Below, in pieces: positions 32,405-44,119 of a stretch of 64,000 nucleotides of DNA (its first letter is position 1; the number at the start of each line of letters is the position of its first letter). Source of the stretch: Brachypterus glaber. Lineage: Eukaryota; Arthropoda; Insecta; Coleoptera; Kateretidae. The position numbers and the translations under genes are program-made. The notes beneath the pieces are model-generated. The model saw only the letters and a program-made list of their open reading frames with translations, was not told the DNA's origin and made no database searches. The stretch lies in the NCBI GenBank assembly GCA_958510825.1, contig OY294052.1, forward strand, positions 3,865,816 to 3,929,815, given 5' to 3'.

Positions 32405-32703
32405 ATGATTAGAAAATAGATTGATGGAATAATAAATAATTATTTTTATAATTTTGTTTAAAATTAAAAATTTCTGTCCTTATTTTTAATTAAATTTTAA
32501 AGAGGCCAATAAATACCTAAAATATTGTGGATTCTTTAGTAAGTCTTTGCTACAAAAATCTAATTCGTCCAAGAATTCATAACTTCACCTGTCAAACTTC
32601 TGTTTTGACAAAACAACTTAGAGTCCGAAACTTCCTTGTTTTGCGTAGACGATGGATAATTGTATACCGGAAGCGCAGCGTTAAGGCTTCCGGTAGGATG
32701 GCA

Positions 32704-32897
32704 CTATGTGACGATTGGGCGTAGTTCTGTGTGCTGAGTTTCCTTGTGGCGGCGAAGGTCCACTTTTCTCTGGAAAGCTCGCCCGCAAAGGTCGCAGGCG
32801 AAAGGTTTGAAACCCGTGTGCTTTCGTGAGTGAGTAATAAGGTTTGACGACTGACTGAAGGCTTTTCCACATACCGTGCATTTGTGGGGCTTTTCAC
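32704..32897 (-). CDS. sens: senseless (Gfi-1 family) last coding exon: zinc fingers 5 and 6
   Basis: The acceptor 'ttcttgtttcag' precedes 32897. 'GT' completes the Gly codon split by exon 59940-59759, restoring the HTGEKPHKC linker. Finger 5 ([10 protein letters not shown]...HSRKH) and finger 6 ([10 protein letters not shown]...HKETQH) are followed by a short tail (TELRPIVT) and TAG at 32706-32704. These residues are nearly invariant in the Gfi-1/Senseless family. The exon is absent from simple long-ORF scans because it is short and open in other phases. It lies ~26.9 kb from the preceding exon. The 3' UTR must run below 32704 towards the retrozyme pair; no polyadenylation signal was pinned down. 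Confidence 0.93.
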
Positions 32898-33039
32898 CTG
32901 AAACAAGAAAAAATAAATGTTATTCACAGCGCGCTGTGCTAGAATAGTATTATACGCTAGTTTCAAATTTTCAAAAATCGTCCTAGACAAAAAAATGTTA
33001 GATATAAATTCGTTTCATGAAAAAATAAGCAACATTTTT

Positions 33040-33300
33040 TTTTTGAAATGTCGGTCTGTCCGTCTGTCCGTCTATACGTCCGTCCGTTCGTCCGCCCGTC
33101 CGTCCCTTTTGTTTTTGAAAGTAATCCCCTCAAAAACAAAAAAGTTAAACCTAAAAAAGAATCGAAAAAAGGTGAAAGAAAGTTCCGATTAACCTAACTT
33201 TTTTAGGAAAAATTACTTTTATTGTCGGGATCAGTTCTACCAATTTTAAAAGTAATCCCCCTAAAAACAAAAAAGTTATGGGGGGTTAAACTTTTTAAAA
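33040..33300 (+). repeat. Repeat with GTCTGTCCGTCC head, copy 2
   Basis: Same block order as 10010-10340: a (TCCG/TCTG)n run at 33054-33108, 'gtttttgaaagtaatcccc', 'ttccgattaacctaac' and 'aaaaaagttatggggggtt'. Followed by (AATG)n at about 33318. Confidence 0.6.
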
Positions 33301-35204
33301 AAATAAAAAATCTATCTAATGAATGAATGAATGAGTATTTAAATTTTTCTTTTAATTCGTTTTTCGCAAAAAGAAAATTAAATAAAAAATTGAAACTTTT
33401 TTTATATTTTTATTTAATTAGTTTTTTTTTTTTTTTTTGGTAAAAATTTTTTAATAATTTTTCGTTTTTAATTTTTTTTTGAAGTATTTGGGAAATAGTA
33501 TATAATGGAATGCGTAGCATAACATATCTTCACGTATTGTAAATTTTACATTACAATATAATAATTAAATTTCTTTGTTGTGAAATTTGGACACCATCTT
33601 CGTAGCTAATTCTCGACCTTTACGTCTCCAGGTGTCCAGACATGTCCCAAACGCTTAACTTTCGTGGTATTATCGATTGCTATCAGGTTTGCGGCCGCCG
33701 TGATTCGTTACGGCGGGCCAAGAAATCGCCCCGCCTCTGGATCCCCCATACCCGTTGCCTAGGAAACGGGGGAAGCCTAGGGGAGCGAGTGAGGAGGACA
33801 GCCAGCCGCGGAAATGGGAGAGATAAGGAGCAACGTAGGGATTCGCGAGTATTGGAAACGAATGGATGGATAATGGGAAAATGAGGAAAAAATGAACGGG
33901 AATGATAAAGAGGCAGTATGGTGTATTAGGGTATTTCAAAACACACGATTTTTAAGTTATGGGGACTTAGCCGTAAAAAATACCATAAAAAAATCTGTGC
34001 CAAATTTCAGCTCAAAAAAATAAAGTTTATTTGAAAATGAGAAAAAAACATTTTTGTTTATTTCAATACATCTGCCATATAGTCTGCTACACGGTAAGAA
34101 AGCTACGACGAAAGGGGGAGGTATCACGGAACGGAGAGCGCGCTCTCTACTTTACGTCATAAGCTTCATAAAGCGTGCGTGAGAGGCACACACATTCTTC
34201 ACATATTTTCGATAGTCACACATCCGTGTGTCAAAAATACCATATTGTGCAAAATTTAATTTTTGCCAAATTTAAGCCAAAAAATAAATTTGGCATGGCA
34301 TTGAAAATTTAAAAATAAATAAATAAAAATTTAATTCATTTTTTTTTATTGGAAAAAAAGATTCTGTGTCTAAATTCATTCTAGATCATTAAAATTTGCT
34401 CCCTCCCCAAAAAAAATTTAAATTATTGATTTTATAATTTTCAAATGAAGTAAGTGGATGTCAAATTTAGTTTTTTAAGTTGAAATTTGTCACAGATTTA
34501 TATTTTTGAAATTTTAAATTGAAAAAAATGGTGCCTTATAAAAAACTTAATTTTTATTTGGACCTTAATTTAATTTTTTTTGAGCTGAAATTTTGCATAG
34601 AAATTTTTTATAGCATTTTTTACGACATGCGAGAAAGGGGACTGGATTTTTTTTAAATTCATGATTTTTGAAAGGCCCTAATAGTGTATATTGCTTGAGA
34701 AAGATTCTTGAGATTATCAAAGTTTTATTTGTCAAGATTTAGTAAAGGAAGATTTATTAGGAATTGATAACATACAAAGTGAAAAATCAAGTTTCATTAT
34801 TCATGGAAGATTTATTATTTAGAAAATTTATCGTCACTTACTTTTACACATAGAGAAGGATTATAAACCAAATGTAAAACTGCGGGATAAACTCAAAAAA
34901 AATTGAACTGTATTTAAGGACCGGCGCTAGATAAAGATATATTACTAGATCTAGTATTCCTTCTCTGGAAGGCTGTAGATACACCTTTATCTTAGTGCGC
35001 GCGATAGCATTTGTGGTGAGTAGTTTGAGTATATTTCATAGAAAGTTCATTGTGTGATTTTCGTTCGAAAAGAACAATACACGGGGTAAACACACACCGT
35101 ACGTGTTGTCGAGCAATTGAATACTAATTGATAAAACAAAATGAATCAAATTTTTCTAGCCGAAAAAAAATGTAATTAAATTTTTTTATAAATCTAGATA
35201 TAGA
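33301..35204. other. Intron DNA with a GC-rich island
   Basis: About 33690-33830 is strikingly GC-rich ('gcggccgccgtgattcg', 'ggaaacgggggaagcctagg') and gives opposing open frames at 33642-33884 and 33670-33939, probably through composition alone. The rest is AT-rich with no gene seen. Confidence 0.4.
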
Positions 35205-35430
35205 TATATCGTCGTGTTACTTTCTCAACCTCGTATCTCCAAAAAGTCGATTTTTAGTTCGTTGCACTAATCAACCCTGTACTTACATAATGACTAATAA
35301 CATACAAACTCAAATTATTTTATAATTTCCGTTGTACTGAAATAATAAAATTAAGTTTTTATAAGTTATCAGTCATGATGTACGTCATGTTGTTTGGAGA
35401 TACGAGGTTGGTAAAGTAATACGACGATAT
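35205..35430. mobile_element. Foldback element with 36-bp arms
   Basis: 'atatcgtcgtgttactttct' plus 'caacctcgtatctcc' on the left; 'ggagatacgaggttg' and 'aagtaatacgacgatat' on the right. Spacer of ~145 bp. It shares the word 'acctcgtatct' with the neighbouring element 35471-35565. Confidence 0.65.
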
Positions 35431-35470
35431 GTTGAGATGAATACAGCTTTAAAAAAAATATATTAGCTCT

Positions 35471-35565
35471 ATATCGACTTGTAAATTTTACAACCTCGTA
35501 TCTTAAAAAATAAAATTTCGGTTCCTTGTAGGTACTACGAGGTTTCAAAATTTACAAGTCGATAT
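35471..35565. mobile_element. 95-bp MITE
   Basis: Inverted repeat ATATCGACTTGTAAATTTT / AAAATTTACAAGTCGATAT, extended by 'acaacctcgta' facing 'tacgaggtttc'. Probably an internally deleted relative of 35205-35430. Confidence 0.65.
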
Positions 35566-35706
35566 ATATCATGAAAATTACTGACTTCTATATTTTGCAA
35601 ATAAACAAATTTGTTTCAAATTTGTTTTAAATAGTATACTATGGTATTCTGTCCATATATACCATTTATCACTTTAAAAATTAAAACTTGTCACTAAAAA
35701 ATAGGG

Positions 35707-35964
35707 ACCAACGAAATAACAACTCTTCTCTCTAGAACACGCATACCGTTAATATAAAGTATCGCCAACATCTCGGTTTGTTTGTAAACAAATAGTAGGT
35801 ATATTCAGGCCTGAACAATAACAATTACCAGTAACTGTTATTGTTGTCTCTGTTAGAACAAAGCTGTGCGAGTAAGTCAGACAAATGTATATGTTGGCTA
35901 CGTTTTTTTCAGTTTTTACAAATGAAATGCCTATTCTAGAGAGAAGAGTTATTAGTTCGTTGAT
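35707..35964. mobile_element. ~258-bp TIR element
   Basis: Ends 'accaacgaaataacaactct' and, mirrored, 'agagttattagttcgttgat', with the shared inner word CTCTCTAGAA / TTCTAGAGAG. The centre has a second small hairpin ('aacaattaccagtaactgtt'). Non-coding. Confidence 0.65.
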
Positions 35965-36327
35965 AGAGACCAGCCAATATTAACCGTTGGAACAAAAAGC
36001 AATAACACTTAAAATTCGGCGCAGTCGTTAAAATCCTACGATTCATATGTTTGAATAATGTCCGGGATATCACGGGAGTAAAAAGGAATGCCGGGAAGGA
36101 CCCAAGTGACGCTGCATACTTTCAAGATTGCGGCCAGCGTTTCAGGACACCCGGGAATGCGATATTGGGTCCTTGAAGAACAAAAGAAGGCTTTTACAAA
36201 AGATTATTAAATCTTTGCCCAATGCTGAATTTTAATTGTGAAAATGAACCAAGAAGAATTTTATCCAGTTATAAATAATATTTACCGAGTGCAACAAAAT
36301 TGCATACACGGTGTTTGCAGTCTTATG

Positions 36328-36866
36328 GCGAGCGCGGAATGACTATTCCATACGTGTTGTAGAATATACTTTTTCTTCGACTGCAAATATGAAACAGTGT
36401 ATGGCTTTAAACTGCGGCCAAGGTTAGAAACAATATTTTTGTGACATTGTAAATGCAACAAAACGCATATTTTTAAATAAAGCAATTAATGTTATTTAAT
36501 AATTTTATCAAATCAGTACTTAAAAAAGATTTTTATTTAATTTTAGCACATATTTACAAATTATAATGCAAAAATTGAAGGTTATGTCAGATTATTGTGA
36601 CAGATATCAGGTTTAAATATTTAACAATAGATGAAGCAGTTTTAATTTTTTGAACTAAATTGATAAAAAACTGGTCAAATATTAAGAAAAACTAATAAAC
36701 TTTATGTAATTTTAATGCAAAACTTTAAATTGCATTAAATTATTCAATATGGTAAAATAAATATATTTTTTCTAACACTAGATACGGAATATTCATACCG
36801 TATCTAGAGCTAGAATGGATTTATTCTGTGTTTGAAAAGTGTGTGTATTTGCTTACATTCTTACAG
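36328..36866 (+). mobile_element. R2 element, copy 3
   Basis: Runs from 'gcgagcgcggaatgac' to 'gtatttgcttacattct', missing the final 'aaagcagtcgtagaaaa' and a short internal stretch around 'attttgctacagtttt'. Confidence 0.75.
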
Positions 36867-37689
36867 TTTATTAGGGAGTTTAAATGTATCCCTCATCCCC
36901 CTTTAATTTGACGCAGATGTGCATTGCCGTTTCCTCTCTATCTATGCACTTGTCGTTTACCAACAAGCACACTTCAACCGTTCGCTATACTTCTCTTGTT
37001 TATGCAACACAGGTTGGTCAAGTACTTCGTGGAATAACACTGACGCAAAAATAACAACAGCCAGACGGAATAAACAGAAACAGCTCGAAGAGTGCTCTTT
37101 TTTTAATTTGATTCATTTGTTTGTTTATCTGGAATTGGAGTTTGATTGAAATTAAACGTACGTAATTTTTACTCCAGATGGAAACAAGCGATGTAACTAT
37201 TTCAAAACAAAGTAGTGCGGAATATCTGTTATTTGAAAAAGTATCAACATTGTACCGACACAGATCATGATCTGTATATTATAGGTATAAAAGTTTTATA
37301 ATTATTTTTTGTCCAATTCTTGAATAAAAATATAACCATTTAATAAAAAAATAAATACTTTATAGCAATATATAATAAACCAAGTTTTAAACTACATATT
37401 AAATTCTAACAATCTCTGTCCTAAAATGAACTATAGTTCCCTGAGGAGAAATAAAATTTACTGCTGATTTGACAATCTAGCAGCGAATGTCCGATTCAGG
37501 TCACGACAGCTATAGTTAAGGGTTCTCGTTACTCCAGGCCGTGGAAAAGATATGATTTTTCTGAAAAAGGTGCGAAATACAGGAGAGCCACTATAAATAA
37601 AGAATACAACTTTAATAAGCGGTTATTTTTTTTTAAACATATTTTTATTTATTTGTTATAACTGTCCTTTTCGGCACTAGCTGTTGGGT
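36867..37689. other. Intron DNA, nothing recognised
   Basis: The frame at 36919-37149 shows no domain and no splice context. No matched repeat. Confidence 0.4.
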
Positions 37690-37915
37690 AATAAATAAAT
37701 AAATGTAATTTATCCAATACATACAGATAATAAGACAATTACCAGCTTTATTTTAAATAGATAAACTCAATAATAACCCCCGCGTGGCTTTTACTTTATT
37801 GAGTGGATAATTATTTATTTTACCCACTCAACTGTCACTTGTCAAATTATTTTCTTGTAAATGTCATTAAAATTTTTAATAAAAATATGAATTCCTAAGC
37901 TATTTATTGGATAAA
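37690..37915. repeat. Interspersed repeat R4
   Basis: About 220 bp ('caataataacccccgcgtgg', 'cactcaactgtcacttgtca') repeated in reverse at 22607-22806. Non-coding; class unknown. Confidence 0.65.
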
Positions 37916-38888
37916 TTTTGTCGATATACCACATAGTTGCTGATATAGGAATATAAGCTATGCTTAATTCCACCGTTTTCATTTTATAATTTTAATTTAG
38001 ATTCAGTTTAAGTTCCTCCATATTGGATTCGCCATTTTTAATTTTATAATTTTAATATTAGATTTATTAGTTATTGTGCTTGTTTTAAGATGAAATGGTT
38101 TAATTAGGGAAATATAAAGGACTCACGAGTTACACTGCGTAGCCAGGGCCCTGTGGATGCACTAATAGTGCGTTGCACTATATTTTTATTTCGTCAGATG
38201 AAGCACAAGTAGAAAAATGGGGGGTTTATGGATTACATTTATTGTAATATCGCGTAAAAACTAACCAGACATGACATGGAACGTGCTTGGCGGATTTTCC
38301 CTTCTTGTCAGTTTACAGCTATGCAACCCGCCTGACGCAGCGTGTATAAACAATACTATAATGCGGGGAAATGGTCTCAGTAGTAATTGTTGTTGCTTCA
38401 AATTTTTGAAATTAAGTCCGCCATATTGGACCCACCATTTTGAGTTTAAAAATGTTGGACAGGATAATTGTTGAACAGTCCGTTGAAACCTCTTATGAAA
38501 ACTGAACTCCTCAAATGTCTTTGGGGACTGGACTCGTTCTACCGGCCGTCTTGATTTATTAAAAATCTCTGTAGTAGTAGTAGTAGTTCGTGAGATAGAA
38601 CAGATTCTTTATATTCATCGTGTCGAGGGAACGGAATTTAATTAAAAGCAAGACTATGGCAGACTTGTAAACAAGTGATTCTCGCTTTTATTTTTCAGTC
38701 TGATTTTTATGCTGAGCGTTTTAAATGACTGGTGAAGTAATCTTGGACTATATAATTCAAATTACCGTCATATAAAGCGAATATTAAAATGGACTGTGGA
38801 CCAGCTCCTTATTCCGTATTCTTATAGATTCTTGATGCATATTTAAAGAGTTTAATAGTATATTCGATAACTAGTTATGAATAAATAA
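37916..38888. other. Intron DNA, nothing recognised
   Basis: The words 'cgccatttttaattttataat' and 'ccattttcattttataattt' suggest a small internal duplication around 37970-38060. A (TAG)n run lies near 38573. No gene. Confidence 0.4.
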
Positions 38889-39862
38889 TAGGGTGCCCAG
38901 GACCTACGGAATGGTTTGGGCCCCATCCCTTTAGGTGGAAAAACAACCCTGATTTTTCTTTTTAGATTTTTTAAAAAATATTCTATTTAAAAAAGCCCGG
39001 CGATTTTTTTAAATAGAAAATCATGTGAAGGGTTTTTATTTTTTTTTAAGGATATTAAAACTTTGATACTGGACGATTATGGTACAAAAAAGCGTTTCTG
39101 GATAATAAAGGAATATTCTCAATTTTTATGAACTCTACAAAAATAAAACGGATTTTTTATGGGGTAAACATGCTAAAAGTTGACACATGAGGTTATTAAA
39201 GGCTAGACAAAAATGCACGCTTTTTTCCAAAGAGATCTTTTTTTCTAGGGTATTCTTCAATATGTCCGGTTTATATTTACTTTTTTGAAAAAAGTACAGG
39301 GTGTCCAAAAAATAACTAAATATCTCAATTAAAGTTAAAAAAATGCATTTAATTGCAATACAATATCAATTTTGTAGCAAATAAATTAAAAATGTTTTCA
39401 AAATGCCTTGTAGTATGTTATATTATGTAATAAAACACATTAAATAGAGTTTTTTTTTTAAAGTGTAGGACGTTTATTATTATTATTTTTAATAATATGA
39501 AACCCCCAGTTAAAAAAATAAAAGCAATTTGTTCATATTATTATCGAAATAAAGTGATTTTTTTACATTTTATGGGATTTGTGATTTTTTTTTGGACGGC
39601 CTGTTCTGTTTCTTAAAAAAATAAATATGGGGCGTTAATTGGTACTTATCAATGAATTTCTGAAAAAAATGACCCCTGAGAAAAAATTTTAAGTAACATT
39701 TTTTATAGCATAAATAAGCTTCATATGTCAATTTTTACAACGTTTTTAGCCTGGTAAAGCTATTTTTTCATGTAAAAGGTTTTTTTTAATGATCCCCTAT
39801 TACTCAAAAATAATTTCCCTTCCTAAAATCGCCTGACTTCAACGTTTTTATATTTAAATAAG

Positions 39863-40924
39863 ATGGAGATCTTATCTGACTTGGGTATACGTGGCGGTTT
39901 ACTTAAGTTAATAACTAGCTACCTAGAAAATCGTAAACAGTATGTTAGGATTGGGGAGTACATGAGCGAACCACTCTCTCCAATGTTTGGAGTTCCACAA
40001 GGCACTATACTAGGTCCGCTCTTGTTCATCCTATACCTAAATAATCTGTTTCAAGTAAAAATAAGAGGGAACGTAATCAGCTTTGCAGATGATACTACGT
40101 TATTTTTTAAAGCCAGTACCTGGACATTATTGAAACAGTTGATTGAAGAGGACTTCGTTTTAATTAAAGAATGGTTTGACTTTAACCTATTGACCTTGAA
40201 CATAGATAAAACTATGTTTATGCCATTCGGTTCGTACAAAAATAGTCTTCCTTCTTTCAACACTTTAAATTTTACCAGGTCTCAATTTTCAATAAAGCGC
40301 GTATCATCTGCAAAATTTTTGGGAATAACTATTGACCAGCATCTCAGATGGGACTTTCAAATCGAAGAAATAACTAAAAAAATAAGATGTTTTATTCCTT
40401 ATTTTAAAATTTTAAGAAATATTTTAAACCTGAAGAACTTAAACACAGTTTATAGTGCATTAGTTGAGTCCCATTTGAGATATGGTATACTGGGTTGGGG
40501 GGGAGTTTATCAAAATATTCTAGAAAACCTGGAAATGACACAGAAAAGAATCCTGAAAGTTATGTTCAGTATACCCATTACCTTCCCGACAGATGAACTT
40601 TTTACACTAGGTCAAAAAATGGACTGTAGGCAACTCTTTTTCTTCTCGTTAGCATCTCATACATACACTTTAAAAAAAGAAGTCAAAACATCCATTACAA
40701 GATCTAATAATTTATTACCTGAACCCAAAGTTCCTAAAACAATTGGCCAGCGCAGTAGCAGAGTTCTAGGACCAAAAGTTTTCAATTCCTTACCAGACTA
40801 TTTAAAACAAGCTCAATCAATTTATGTTTTTAAAAAGATATGTAAAGCTTATATTTATGAAATACCTAGGGAGAACATTCGCAATATAGTCGACTTAAAG
40901 AATATATTTAACCTAATTTATTAA
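39863..40924 (+). pseudogene. Non-LTR retrotransposon reverse transcriptase, 5'-truncated
   Basis: A 353-codon open frame holding the C-terminal half of a LINE reverse transcriptase. Residues 44-62 (VPQGTILGPLLFILYLNNL) are motif B; FADDT at 74-78 holds the catalytic Asp pair. 'FLGITIDQHLRW' and 'HLRYGILGWGG' are the thumb-side motifs of the Jockey/CR1-type group. Endonuclease and the first RT motifs (FxDLxKAFD) are missing and an in-frame stop lies just before the first ATG, so the copy is truncated at about 39850 and cannot move itself. The frame is otherwise free of stops. The 3' UTR (40925-41267) ends in a long (TTA)n tail, typical of several LINE clades. Same strand orientation opposite to the host gene. 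Confidence 0.85.
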
Positions 40925-41267
40925 TATACAGCTGAATAATTTCATTTTCATGACCATTATCATAGGAGTTTACCTTGATAAAATTTACTTGCCTTTGATA
41001 TACCCAACCAATTTTCCAATCATATATTAATTATTTAAATATTAAGTTAATTAATTAAAAAAATAAAATAAAATAAAATAAAATAAAAAAAATAACTACT
41101 AAATAAAAAAAAACAAACTGGCTTTTCCAAATTTATTTATTAAACTTGTATTCTTATTTTTAACTATGTATTGTAATTCTTATTTATATATTGTATATTG
41201 TACTTAGAGCACATACAAATGTTCTTACATTTACGTGTCTTTTATTGTAACCAGATTTTTACAATAA

Positions 41268-41268
41268 A

Positions 41269-41322
<54 letters not shown>
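41268..41322 (+). repeat. (TTA)n tail of the LINE
   Basis: About 18 repeats of ATT following 'ttttacaataaat', at the 3' end of the LINE at 39863-40924. Confidence 0.9.
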
Positions 41323-41323
<1 letters not shown>

Positions 41324-41475
41324 AATCTGAAAAAAATTGAGGGTTGGATTTTGACCTAAATGAACATTTATAGGGGGTGGACCCTAAAAAAAACATTTTT
41401 TAATTTTGACTGGGCACCCTAATAGACAATATACCGCACGAGCAGAAAGTTTGGCAACGAGGCGAAGATAACGGT

Positions 41476-41620
41476 TCCGAGCGCGGAATGACTATTCCAT
41501 ACGTGTTATAAACTATACTTTTTCTTTGACTGCGAATATAAGACATTGGATGACTTTAAACTGCGGAGTGGGTTAAAGAAAATTTTACTTGTCACTGGAT
41601 ATTGTAAATGCACCAAAAGT
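41476..41620 (+). mobile_element. R2 element, 5'-end fragment
   Basis: 'gagcgcggaatgactattcc' through 'gtaaatgcaccaaaag', more diverged than other copies and cut off after ~145 bp. Confidence 0.6.
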
Positions 41621-43075
41621 TAACTTACTGTTAACTATGGGATACCTAAACTAACCATTAATCATTCAAAAATAAACTAATAAATATTCTGGGAAAAACG
41701 GCTATGCCTTTCTCGTAAATAAGGTGGGGCACATAATTGAAACCATATCAACAAAATGAGTAAAAGTAAAAAAAAAAATTTTGCTTAGCCGTTACTGAAA
41801 TATAAGATTGGCTACTGAAATTTGTATCACCCTGTAACTCTTTTCAGTAGAAAACATAACGTATTATATTTGTCCCTAAATTTAATAGAGTTTCTTGCAA
41901 AAATCATTTTGAAAACCTCTTCAGCCTGTAGAACAAAAATTAAGCAAACAAAGAAATCTACAAACCTAATTTATCCACTGTGCAAACTTTAATCCCGTGC
42001 GGTTTATAAAGAAAATATTTGGCCAGAGGCAATCTAAATTTGGCTGCACTGTTTGACCTGATTGGCCGTAACCCCAATTTCTTGCACTCTGGCGCCCGAG
42101 CCCCTTATATAAGATTCGAGTGTTATTCTTGCTGGATTGCTTTCGTGCCTTGGAACTTTGTGTGGATTTTTCATCAACCTTAACTTGCTAGTTTTATGGA
42201 AAAAATACACTAGCAAGATTCCAATTATTTCCGTAAGAAATTTGCTGCATTTTGTGCTCAACAGTGAAATTAAGGGATAAAATTTAATTTACTTTATTTT
42301 TTTTGAGGATTTTTACTTTTATTTTGAAATAAATCTTGAAAGCATCAATGCTTGATAAAAGTTTTATGGTAAACGATGTGGCACAATTTTTTCGGCAAGT
42401 AAAAATAATAATGGTTCATAGATTTATTAAAAAAATATATAAGGTATCGTCAGCAAAGGCAAAATTTAGTTTTAGTAGCATATTATGAATAAAAAAAGTT
42501 TACTTTATTATATGTAATTTTAAACAAACTTTCAAATATTTTCTTATAATTATTTGTAATATGGTCAATGACATATAACCTAAAAAATGTCAAACATCAG
42601 AAGCGCAATGGATAATAAAAACATCACTAAAAGTAATTTTTAACCACTAATAACACTGCCCTACAAAAATAGTTTATTTTTTATTTTACAGCGATCTTTT
42701 AGCTGATTCTGGCTTAGATTTCATATTGAAGTATTTTATTTATTTTTAGAAGAGCAACAAAAAAAAATTAAATTTTTATGAAAACAATAAAGGAAAATTA
42801 AAAAAAAAACCTTTTATTCTTGTTACAAAACATTAAAATAACATTAAATAATTTAAAATATTTTTTATTTTTAGAAAACGCACATGTATGCGTTTTCTAA
42901 ATGTACCAACCAAACCAAACCCCAAAACTAAAATGGTTTCGGCAAATTTTTGAGTGTAAGGCAGTGTTATGACGCAGTTTACTTAAGCCTTTTAAGCCTA
43001 GATCAAGTTAAAATTAACTCTTTAAAGTTGCTTAAAGTTATCGATTAAAATCACTTAGAAATCTAGTTTTAATGT
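41621..43075. other. AT-rich intron DNA, nothing recognised
   Basis: No gene or matched repeat. A short hairpin, 'agaaaacgcacatgtatgcg ttttct', lies near 42873-42900. Confidence 0.4.
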
Positions 43076-43330
43076 TAATAGGGAAGCGAAAGTTGGCAAA
43101 AGATCGGGAAAAGGATATAAACCAGAGCCAGGTGGCGGGAGGCCAAGGAAGCGGTAATGGCGGCAGATTTCTCGCCGTGGTTATGTTTTAATAGAATTTA
43201 CGATTATCGCCGTAAGAGGGTTGAGCGTTAAGGGCGTCAACGACGGCAGATTTTAGTTGAGTTTAAGTGGAAATTGCCAGAGATGTGCACTCTGCGAAAT
43301 GATTTTCTCAGCGGCGGTTTTAAACACTTG
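43076..43330. promoter_or_regulatory. GC-richer single-copy island in the sens intron
   Basis: Sequence of much higher complexity than its flanks ('gccaggtggcgggaggccaa', 'ggcgtcaacgacggcag'), not repeated in the window and without a coding frame. Could be a conserved regulatory block; evidence is compositional only. Confidence 0.25.
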
Positions 43331-43408
43331 AAGAGTACAACTTTCATAAGGAAAACTAATTCGTAAATAAGCTAAAGCTAAACTTCGCCCATTTTCTCAA
43401 TAAAGACC

Positions 43409-43618
<210 letters not shown>

Positions 43619-43870
43619 ATAATTACAATACAAACAAAGCCGTTGTCATTTTGACAATATTTGTCAAAATTACCTATAATAATTATAAAGTAATTAGAAA
43701 TGCGTTAAGAAATGTTTACAAATTTCAAACTATTAGTATATTGGAAGCAGGATGTAAGGAAGTGATTGTGGCTAGTGATCTCTATAGAGACCTTTAATTT
43801 TGGCAAGGTTATTTAGTGTTTCGGAGAGTTGTGTTAAGATCCTAGAAAAAAGAATAATGGTTAAGATTGA

Positions 43871-44119
43871 AGAAAAAATAGATGGGGGAGAAAAGGGCGT
43901 GCAGACTCGGAAAGAAAGAAGATATCAAATGAAATACAGGATGAAAATTTAGTTAATTATTTGAGAGAATACCATTTACAAGAAGCGGTGCATGCTATAA
44001 ACAATACAAATTTTCCTGGGTCAACAACCATCGCCCGTCGCCGCATCGATAGTTCCAAGATTAAAAAAGCGAAAAAAAAAAAACCTCCGAAAAAACCTTT
44101 TTTTAAACGAAAATCATAA
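43871..44119 (+). other. Unidentified open frame fragment
   Basis: A frame of 82 codons without an ATG, opened by TGA at 43868 and closed by TAA at 44117. The stretch 'NEIQDENLVNYLREYHLQEA' is predicted helical, then 'TIARRRIDSSKIKK' and a lysine/proline-rich tail. Complexity is higher than its surroundings and it is not repeated in the window. It might be part of a transposase or a gene fragment; no function is claimed. Confidence 0.25.

Larger units (their letters stand above)
31933..32470. repeat. Head-to-head pair of retrozyme-like units
   Basis: Two copies of the 8084-9693 array unit in opposite orientation: minus at about 31933-32160 and plus at about 32195-32470. They meet in a palindromic centre around 'gtctccaactttatag'. 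Similarity spans 'ccatcaatctattttctaat', the hammerhead, 'gcgccatctattgctagatg' and 'agtctggagac'. It lies between the FERM gene and the last sens exon. Confidence 0.8.
38889..41420. mobile_element. Element with GGGTGCCCAG inverted ends enclosing a LINE copy
   Basis: 'taGGGTGCCCAG' near 38890 and 'CTGGGCACCCTaa' near 41409 are mirror-image ends, flanked by similar AATA sequence. Between them lie unassigned AT-rich DNA, the truncated LINE at 39850-41322, and on the right 'ggggtggaccct' near the inner terminus. Most simply, a LINE inserted into an older TIR element. Confidence 0.45.

Noticed and set aside
32592..32990. 132-codon minus frame and the 66-codon frame at 32681-32881 as proteins
   Set aside because: They are out-of-phase readings of the last sens exon; the third minus-strand phase gives zinc fingers 5 and 6.
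33642..33939. Overlapping opposite-strand frames as a gene
   Set aside because: They coincide with a GC-rich island, show no domain and lack splice or start context.
39863..40924. Functional reverse-transcriptase gene
   Set aside because: 5' part of the RT and the endonuclease are missing and a (TTA)n tail follows; it is a truncated LINE copy.
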